Of a stretch of 64,000 nt of DNA, positions 48,165 to 55,333 are shown piece after piece; position 1 is the first letter of the stretch, and every line of letters begins with the position of its first letter. Source of the stretch: Arcuatula senhousia (taxonomy: Eukaryota; Mollusca; Bivalvia; Mytilida; Mytilidae). The stretch spans positions 16,696,001 through 16,760,000 of the forward strand of contig OZ020317.1 of NCBI GenBank assembly GCA_963971305.1, in the 5' to 3' direction. A model generated the notes under the pieces. It did not search any database. It saw only the letters and a program-made list of their open reading frames with translations, and had not been told where the DNA came from. The translations under genes and the position numbers were made by a program.

Positions 48165-48908
48165 TGAATGAAAATAATGTAAACTGTAATTCTATTAAAT
48201 GAACAGACACCTGTGAGCAAATGATGATAATCAATTTAATAACAGTACTCTTCTCACTAAATAAAATGATTCTTTGCCTCTACCTCCATTTTAAAAGTAC
48301 TCCACAAACACCATGCACAGGCCTAGGCACAGGCGCATGGGCTTATTTGAGTAGTATACATTTTTTGTAGCGCCTGTGATTTTTTAGTGCAAGCACTTGT
48401 ATTTTAGCGAGCACAGCTCTTTGTGGGCATGAAGTGCCTGCCAGAGCTGAGAGCTCTACAGCATGTTCGGAGAGACAGTTCCAGCAGAAATTTGCTTAAT
48501 GCTGATATTGATTTTTTTGTCCAGATATGCTTCTCATAGTTTATACAGGTACAGTGTGAATTTGATAATAATTACCAATTTTGCTAGTCGCCTGCAAAAA
48601 TTATCTAGGTATAGGAATGTTCGCCGTGACGTCAGAGTTTACCTGTGGAATATTTTTGGAGGTCAAAAATACAATAAAATTGTGTTGAAAAACATTTTTA
48701 AACTGTCATAACTTTTTTGTTTTTCAAGATAATTGAAAAATTCTTTTGGTTCTACAATTTTCAGAAAAAGATCGTTTTTGTAGTGCATTTTGCAAATAAA
48801 TATTCAGTGGTTCTAAAGATCGAAAATTTGGTTGATTTAAAATTTTCAACAAAAATTTGCTTGGTCCAGAAACAATTTTGCAGAAAATTTATTTTTAAAG
48901 CTATATTT
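48165..48908. other. Non-coding sequence left of the TTAA element
   Basis: No recognised gene; an 82-codon frame at 48463 has no recognisable domain. Confidence 0.35.
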
Positions 48909-48926
48909 TTAACCCTTACTATGCCG

Positions 48927-48989
48927 AAAGCCGATATATCGGCTTTTTCAAAGGTCTTGATCAGTGCCAAAAGCCGATATATCGGCTTT
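48927..48989. repeat. Two identical 20-bp perfect palindromes
   Basis: AAAGCCGATATATCGGCTTT occurs at 48927-48946 and 48970-48989, 43 bp apart, in the left subterminal region of the TTAA element. This is a likely protein-binding site by position, perhaps for a transposase; that role is inferred. Confidence 0.85.
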
Positions 48990-49283
48990 CATTGTTTTTG
49001 TTTATTCTGTAACGTAACAATGCTCTATGTTACTATGACGTCAAGTCACGAAAGTCAGAGAGGTACACAAACGGGGAGATCGGCGGGGATAAAATGAACG
49101 AACTTTTCCCGGGGCGATCGAATTGAAAATTTTTACTGCCGACACTATTTTGGGTCATTGAATATCGTTTAAAAACAATCGGTGACCTGAAGGCTTTTTA
49201 GGGATGATTTCCGACCTCCATTTGGTTAAAAACAACTTTCCTTGAAACTTCCTGCATTCAAACCGAAATGTATTTTTAATACT

Positions 49284-49367
49284 ACCTATCTTCGCTAGCC
49301 AAGGCTTACGATCAACGATACATGTAAGTGCTAGCGGATTGTAACCCTTGGCCTGCGAAGAATAGTA
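49284..49367. repeat. Small imperfect palindrome (MITE-like)
   Basis: CTATCTTCGCTAGCCAAGGC on the left pairs with GCCTTGGCCTGCGAAGAATAG-type sequence on the right (about 28 bp, few mismatches) around an ~30-bp loop. It is probably a nested miniature element. Confidence 0.6.
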
Positions 49368-49506
49368 ACAGGCCTCATTATAAATAAAAAATAAAAACGA
49401 CTGAAACTATTTTTTTTTCATAATTAAGGAGGAAATACAGTATATTATGCTTATAAAAGTCTTCTCAGTTAAGTTATTTTACAAAAGGCAAAAACATTTT
49501 TACTCC

Positions 49507-49615
49507 CCGTTTAACTTGAAAGGGGGAGGCATGGTTTTTTTTTCAAAAAGATTTTCTGAATAAGAAATTATAATCAGAACAAAAAAAATCCAAGTCCCCC
49601 TTTCAAGTTAAATGG
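49507..49615. mobile_element. Nested mini-MITE with TTTAACTTGAAAGGGGGA ends
   Basis: CCGTTTAACTTGAAAGGGGG on the left and TCCCCCTTTCAAGTTAAATGG on the right are inverted copies, about 109 bp end to end. The same terminal motif bounds the 300-bp element at 49996-50295. Confidence 0.75.
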
Positions 49616-49995
49616 TTAGTACATAAGCCGATTTGAATATACGCTTGGTATTCGTATTTTGTTGTGAAGTTTTATCCTAACTTAGTAAAGGTAACAAGAG
49701 GATGTGACAGTCGAGGAAATTATGATTTTTTGGGGCTAGGACATTCGGTGCCATCATTGGTCAAGATTTTCAGGACCAAAATAAAATAAAAAGGTCCAAT
49801 TATACAACATTATTTTTGAAATACTGCTAACTTCTATCGGAAATTCGGACCTGTGAAAGGCACACAAACACCAGACCGAATATGTTTTTACAGGCTTTGA
49901 GCTGTCGGTCCTGTGTTATGACTGATGTGAAGCAACATGTTTTCTTAATTTCAAATTAGTTCCGAACAGTCTTGTGTTGTTAGCAACTATAAAAA

Positions 49996-50295
49996 GGGAC
50001 GGACCATTTAACTTGAAGGGGGCCTTCGAATTTTGTTTCGGCAATAAAATTGCGCGGAACATTTTTCTCATTTTTTTTAATGCGTCATGACATAAAATAT
50101 ATTTTTGATGGCGTCGCGACAGAATATACTTTTCATTATTAGCATTATTTCATATAACAGAAATTATTTTTCTGAATATTTTTGTTGCCAAAATATGTTT
50201 TTCATCAAAAATATTTTCATTTTTTAAAAAATAATTTTCTAAGTTTTGTTTTGGTAAAAACCAAGGCCCCCCTTTCAAGTTAAAAGGTCGGTCCC
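49996..50295. mobile_element. Nested MITE with 33-bp inverted repeats
   Basis: GGGACGGACCATTTAACTTG then AAGGGGGCCTT on the left; the right end is the reverse complement, running to GGTCGGTCCC at 50295. The 300-bp interior is AT-rich and non-coding. A target duplication could not be fixed with confidence. Confidence 0.8.
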
Positions 50296-50961
50296 TAAGA
50301 CCTTTTAAAATATGTTGCTTTTAAGTGCCAGTTACGGTTACGACAAAAAAAAATTACACATGAGACCCTCCACGAGGACTAAACAACAATGACACACGAC
50401 ACAACAACATAGCAACAAACAACGCGAACTTAAGTCAAAATAAGTAAATCTGAGAGCTAATTTCAACTAGCGATGTCCCCGCTTATCACAGATATGCCTT
50501 ACGTAAAGTTCAAAGTGTCTTGCAAAACAGATGGTATAGCTGTAAAACGAATAAAAATGCCACACAATAACTAATGTATTTATTTATGCTGAATATAAGC
50601 AACATAAGAATTATATTTGTAAAACTAATTTACAGTAGATACGCAAAAGTGGAAATTTATTAAAAAAAACAACTTTTGACATTCAAGACCAACAAATAAG
50701 GATTACTGAGAAAGAATGGTATGATGGCATGATGAATGTTGGGAAAATCCCTAAAAATACATTTTAACCAAATAATACTTAATTTTTTGTACGTCCATGA
50801 CGTGTTGCAACAACGTACCATACTGAGCCTCACAAATTAGAACCCTTTGTTACGTCGAACAATTGTCACTAGGCACGACGTCACTGTACCGACGTCTGTA
50901 AACAAAACCAAAAATTAGCTTGGCACTTGCCAGGTAAATGGTCTGGCGCTCAAAGGGTTAA

Positions 50962-51480
50962 AATTAATTATGGTAAATATGAATAAATTCTTCTTTCCAG
51001 AACCGTTTACAAAACCAATTTATCTTATCAACCAAAAGAGTAACGAGGATTTGAAATTTGGGGAAATTATCCTATCAATCGATGTTTGTTTATTGCACTG
51101 TTTATTGCCATCCAATTTGACACTTAATGAGATGCAAATCAGTGAATATGACATCACTAATGAGATTGGCGAACACTCCTATATGTATACATACAGAACA
51201 AGAAGAAAAATATCATGATGATGATGAGTTACTCAATTTTTAGTAAACAAATTGTATTCAATTTTTTGGCATTTTATAATTGACGCTCATTCACCCATTG
51301 CACCTCATCCAAACTGAATTAAAAATGTTCAAGAAAAAAATGAGCTGATCAAATTAAAAATAACTAAGATGACTTCAGATCTTATTTGATTCAAAATCAA
51401 ACTTTTTCTTCGTTCATGTGTAACAGGGTTGCTCCCTTTCGTACATTAATTAGTAGATTTAAATAGCCAGCCTTTATCCC
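50962..51480. other. Non-coding sequence
   Basis: Nothing recognised; an 82-codon frame at 50970 has no recognisable domain. Confidence 0.35.
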
Positions 51481-51488
51481 TGAACAAG

Positions 51489-51791
51489 GGAAGTACTTCT
51501 TTGGTTCAGAGGTAGAGCGCCTGACTGTAAACCTAGAGGTTCCGGGTTCGAGTCCCGGTCAGGACATGTCGATTTTGTGAAGTAATTCATGCTCTCCGGT
51601 TACCATGGTTACATTGGCGCCCAACTAAAAAACCCACGGTGGTTAGAAGGATTCCTAGCCAGGGTTGTGTTGTGTTAAGAGTCATACATGAAGGTATGAT
51701 GACTCTTGAAGTAATTCATGCTCTCCGGTTACACATGTAAAACCATGTTAACACAGAATTTAAGGCATTGTTATGATCAATAATCAATCAA
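51489..51791 (+). mobile_element. tRNA-derived SINE (Tyr-like head)
   Basis: The head contains a Pol III A box (TGGTTCAGAGG, 51502-51512) and a B box (GGTTCGAGTCC, 51545-51555). The T arm CCGGG-TTCGAGT-CCCGG folds perfectly, and the anticodon loop reads CTGTAAA (GUA, Tyr). The acceptor stem (ACTTCTT against TCAGGAC) and anticodon stem do not pair, so this is not a functional tRNA gene. A ~225-bp body follows in which GAAGTAATTCATGCTCTCCG occurs twice (51578 and 51708), ending in an AATCAATAATCAATC-like tail. The family was not assigned. Confidence 0.75.
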
Positions 51792-52045
51792 ACCCATCTG
51801 TGCTGTTTCATGTTGTTTGGGGGAGCCCTGTTCGAAAACAAAAACAAACTGATCAACTTATATTTATGCACAGGGGCTTGTGTTCCCTTGTGTATAGTAA
51901 AAAAATAAAAATCCCGCTACATAAGCCCCTGTAATTTATGATGCATTTGTGATGTGCTCGCATTTAGGCAATGCCTATCTCATATTATAAATAGAGTGTA
52001 GGGGGTAATATTTTTTTCTTAAAAAAGTGATTGTGACCTAACCTT

Positions 52046-52730
52046 ATGTTTTTCATTTTAAAAAGCATAAAAGCTTCAAGTTTTCACGAGAGAGGAATAT
52101 TGTGCAGGGGAATGAAACGTACTGTTGTGGGGTTGCCCGTTACGTCAGGGGGATCCCGATCCAGTAACGAAAGAATGACGTCAGCTCGATGTCCATTGGT
52201 CGGCACCAACCAAGAAGACCAGCGATTGGTTGATGTACTGCTAGAGGCTGCGGAGGCTGCGCAGTGTGACCCTTCTGGGAGAAGTTTCCCGCGAGATAGA
52301 TTCCAGCTTGGAGAAAGCATCCGATACTTACTCATCGCAGGCTTTAATCCAGCAAGGAAAGGTATTCTGATTGATATAGTTAATATTACATTTATCGCTA
52401 ACCCTTGTCCGTTGTGTGGAATAAGTGTGTTCGTGACAGAAGTAGTACCACGAGGGCATTCACAACATTGGCGACTGCGAGCAAGGGTCGCATCAGCCAT
52501 TTTGATTTGGACCAGACACTGGTCAAGTTTTGACAAAATTTCTGTCTGAGTCGAATGTGACTATATCATTGAATCCCTTGCGTTCTGCGTTTTGTAAGGG
52601 TCCTGACTTGTGTGTTTTCTGCGATTTGAAGATCGTAGGAAGTTTTTATAAGCTCGATTGTAGTCGAGAAGGAGATACACGAGTTACGAGAATTGGGCGA
52701 GACTTCGCGTGATTCAGCGACTCTCAAAGT
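52046..52730. promoter_or_regulatory. CpG-rich promoter-like block with possible coding exon
   Basis: Base composition changes sharply: many CpGs, a full CRE (TGACGTCA at 52176-52183), CCAAT-type motifs (CCATTGGTCGG, CGATTGGTTG) and a YY1-like CAAAATGGCTG on the minus strand with its ATG at 52500. On the plus strand a frame containing RLVDVLLEAAEAAQCDPSGR and FQLGESIRYLLIAGFNPARK runs to a possible donor AAAG|GTATTC. It looks protein-like but I do not recognise it. The minus strand is also open for 150 codons. Alternatives are a host gene's first exon and promoter, or the 5' LTR/leader of the retrotransposon that follows. The block is cut at 52730 by the composite element and appears to continue at 54941. 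Confidence 0.35.
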
Positions 52731-53189
52731 GGCCCGAGACCATAGTTATTTTTTCCAAATTTTTAATGCATTTTCAATATAGCCTTATGTAAAATTTAAA
52801 AAATCGCACCATTTCTTTTTAAATGAAACTTTGGCCACATATAGTTCATTAGCTTCCAGAACAATAGTTAAAAATTCAGAAAATCCTACTGTCTAAAAAA
52901 ATTTTGATTTTTTTTTTAAATTTACACCTAAGAGGGTCAGAAAAGAGGTGCTTGAAAAATGAAAAAATCACCTTTTTGCACTTAGCCGAATCACAACTTT
53001 ATTAATGAATTTCAAAAAAATTAAAGTTTGATAAATTTAAACTATCTTTAATCTCTCATTTCACTCCAAGTTCATCCTTTAGTCATAAAAACTAACATTA
53101 CAATAGCATTTACAAGAAATACTATGTTTTAATAGGGACTATATTATTGGACAACGAAAATTGAAGGGAGCTAACTGTGGTCTCGTACC
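52731..53189 (+). repeat. Left 459-bp terminal direct repeat
   Basis: Starts GGCCCGAGACCATAGTTATT and ends GCTAACTGTGGTCTCGTACC. Confidence 0.93.
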
Positions 53190-54477
53190 TAATAGTCCTC
53201 AGAAAAGCCTCGGACAGTCAAATAAAATTATTTTCACATAGAATAGTCTTTTTCCAACTGAACTGCCAAGTTTCAAAGTGATTAGACCAACAATAGTGAA
53301 ATTATTAGCACTACAAAACACTAGTTGCATATAAGAATTTTGATCGAAAATACACCAGGAAAATCCAGGGGGCCTATTTGGCCAAATTTTTTTTATTTCA
53401 TAAAATTTCACAAAACTAATGGCTGAAATCAATAACATTATCCCCTCTGAGCATGGAAAACACAAGTTTCAGTGAAATATCTGCATGGTTTCAAATTTTG
53501 ACCATTTCCCATATTTGCGGATAGGAAAATTAGCCATTTTAGCCTTATTGAGGGGTACATGTATGGCCATGAGAATTTTTTAAGAAAGGAAATGAAATGT
53601 TGAGACCAAAAGGGGTTTAAAATGTTAAATACATAATAAGCTTACAAAATAAAACAAAAAAACACCATATTCATATGAAAAATATGTTATAAATAGTGTT
53701 TAGGAGTGGATAAATGGTGTAATTTCAAAATGCTTTTTCCCTACACATCACTAAAAACTAATGTTTGGGGGTCAAAAAATGTAAAAAATGCAACAACTTG
53801 CAACAATAAAGGTGTATTTAGTATGAGATGATGATGATGAACAGAATTTAACAGCAAAAAGACTAGTCATTGCACTTTAGATGAAAATTGGTTCAAGACT
53901 CATGTGCGAAATAAGGAAAAACGGCCAAATCTACAGCAAGAAATGGGGGATATTTTCAATCCTGTGACTTTTTCTATGAAATCCAGAGACCTTTCATGTG
54001 CTATTTTGTGTTGTTTAGCTATTTTTCAGTTTATTCTGACTGTTTTTTCTATAATATACCCTATACAGAAAGATTACATTGATATGGCATTCATAGGTCC
54101 AACACAAAAAAGCTTATCTGCTGCCGCAGCCCCATTTTGCAAGTAGTAAAATAATTCTTTTTCAGAAATAATTTATAAAGTCTAGTTTAAACAGTTTCCT
54201 TACATCATATAAGAAGATTTATAGCTGTTGTAGTCCTCTGGAAGTCATAATCTGCAAGCATTGGCCCTATAAATGTTAAAATAATACAAAACAGGCCATT
54301 ACCATTGAAAATCCCATAGACATACAAATATGGCTAAATATGGCAAATATTGAGATAAACTCATGAAATAAAGGCTGAAATTGAAAGAACTTATTAATCT
54401 AAACAACTTAAAACCATTAATGGCATTGCAAAATAATTCTAAGAGGTGTAAATAGGCCATTCTTACCCCTCTAATAA

Positions 54478-54936
54478 GGCCCGAGACCATAGTTATTTTT
54501 TCCAAATTTTTAATGCATTTTCAATATAGCCTTATGTAAAATTTAAAAAATCGCACCATTTCTTTTTAAATGAAACTTTGGCCACATATAGTTCATTAGC
54601 TTCCAGAACAATAGTTAAAAATTCAGAAAATCCTACCGTCTAAAAAAATTTTGATTTTTTTTTTAAATTTACACCTAAGAGGGTCAGAAAAGAGGTGCTT
54701 GAAAAATGAAAAAATCACCTTTTTGCACTTAGCCGAATCACAACTTTATTAATGAATTTCAAAAAAATTAAAGTTTGATAAATTTAAACTATCTTTAATC
54801 TCTCATTTCACTCCAAGTTCATCCTTTAGTCATAAAAACTAACATTACAATAGCATTTACAAGAAATACTATGTTTTAATAGGGACTATATTATTGGACA
54901 ACGAAAATTGAAGGGAGCTAACTGTGGTCTCGTACC
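54478..54936 (+). repeat. Right 459-bp terminal direct repeat
   Basis: Same start, end and length as the left copy, with one visible base difference. Confidence 0.93.
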
Positions 54937-55333
54937 AAGTGACGTGCCGGAAGTGATCGGGTGATTTTGTAAACAGTTCGATCTTTTGTTTACATTTGTA
55001 AAGTTTACGATTTCCAAGCTTTGTAACACCGCGATGGTTGTTTGATTGATATTTTGAGAATATTGTTGTATTGTTTTTTGAATAAACTGATTGTTGTGGG
55101 AATTATTATTCAATAAAGTGAATTTTTTGCTGCTTACCCCAAAGTTTGACTTTGTGTGAAAAATTTTTTTTATTGCTTGAGTAATATAGTAAGTAAGCAG
55201 TGTTGTTATTGTGTACAGAGGTTGCACAATAGTTTAGAACCAGCTAGGTTGTGGTGTACACAGGTACACAACTGTAAAGAGTAGCACACACACAAGTTAG
55301 TTGCACTAAATATAGAGATAGTTGTAAGGTAGG
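54937..55333 (+). other. Leader region upstream of the gypsy gag gene
   Basis: It begins GACGTGCCGGAAGTGATCGG, with an ETS-type CCGGAAGTG at 54947-54955. AATAAA-type hexamers at about 55080 and 55113 suit an LTR R/U5 region. No primer-binding site was recognised and the LTR boundary could not be set, because the 3' LTR is not in view for comparison. Confidence 0.45.

Larger units (their letters stand above)
48913..50957. mobile_element. piggyBac-like non-autonomous element, 2.05 kb
   Basis: The left end is CCCTTACTATGCCGAAAGCC and the right end CCAGACCATTTACC-type in reverse (GGTCTGGCGCTCAAAGGG); TTAA lies outside both (48909-48912 and 50958-50961). TTAA-CCCTT...AAGGG-TTAA ends are typical of piggyBac-type transposons. 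No DDD transposase could be read in any frame, so it is either non-autonomous or badly decayed. It hosts at least three smaller palindromic insertions (49284-49367, 49507-49615, 49996-50295) and two identical 20-bp palindromes near the left end. Confidence 0.75.
52731..54936. mobile_element. Young element with 459-bp terminal direct repeats
   Basis: Two 459-bp copies (52731-53189 and 54478-54936) in the same orientation enclose 1288 bp. By eye they differ at one position (CCTACTGTC/CCTACCGTC). AAGT lies just outside both ends (52727-52730 and 54937-54940), so the whole unit inserted at once. Each copy also has an imperfect 18-bp inverted repeat at its ends (GGCCCGAGACCATAGTTA and TAACTGTGGTCTCGTACC). 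There is no TG...CA, no evident primer-binding site after the left copy, and no purine tract before the right copy. The interior has no recognisable protein; an 80-codon frame at 53904 contains a hydrophobic helix but is probably chance. Confidence 0.85.

Noticed and set aside
51495..51566. Functional tRNA-Tyr gene
   Set aside because: A and B boxes and the T arm are good, but the acceptor and anticodon stems do not pair and a SINE body follows.
52731..54936. Ordinary LTR retrotransposon (TRIM/LARD)
   Set aside because: Direct repeats and a short target duplication fit, but no TG/CA ends, primer-binding site or polypurine tract could be seen. Left as an unclassified element.
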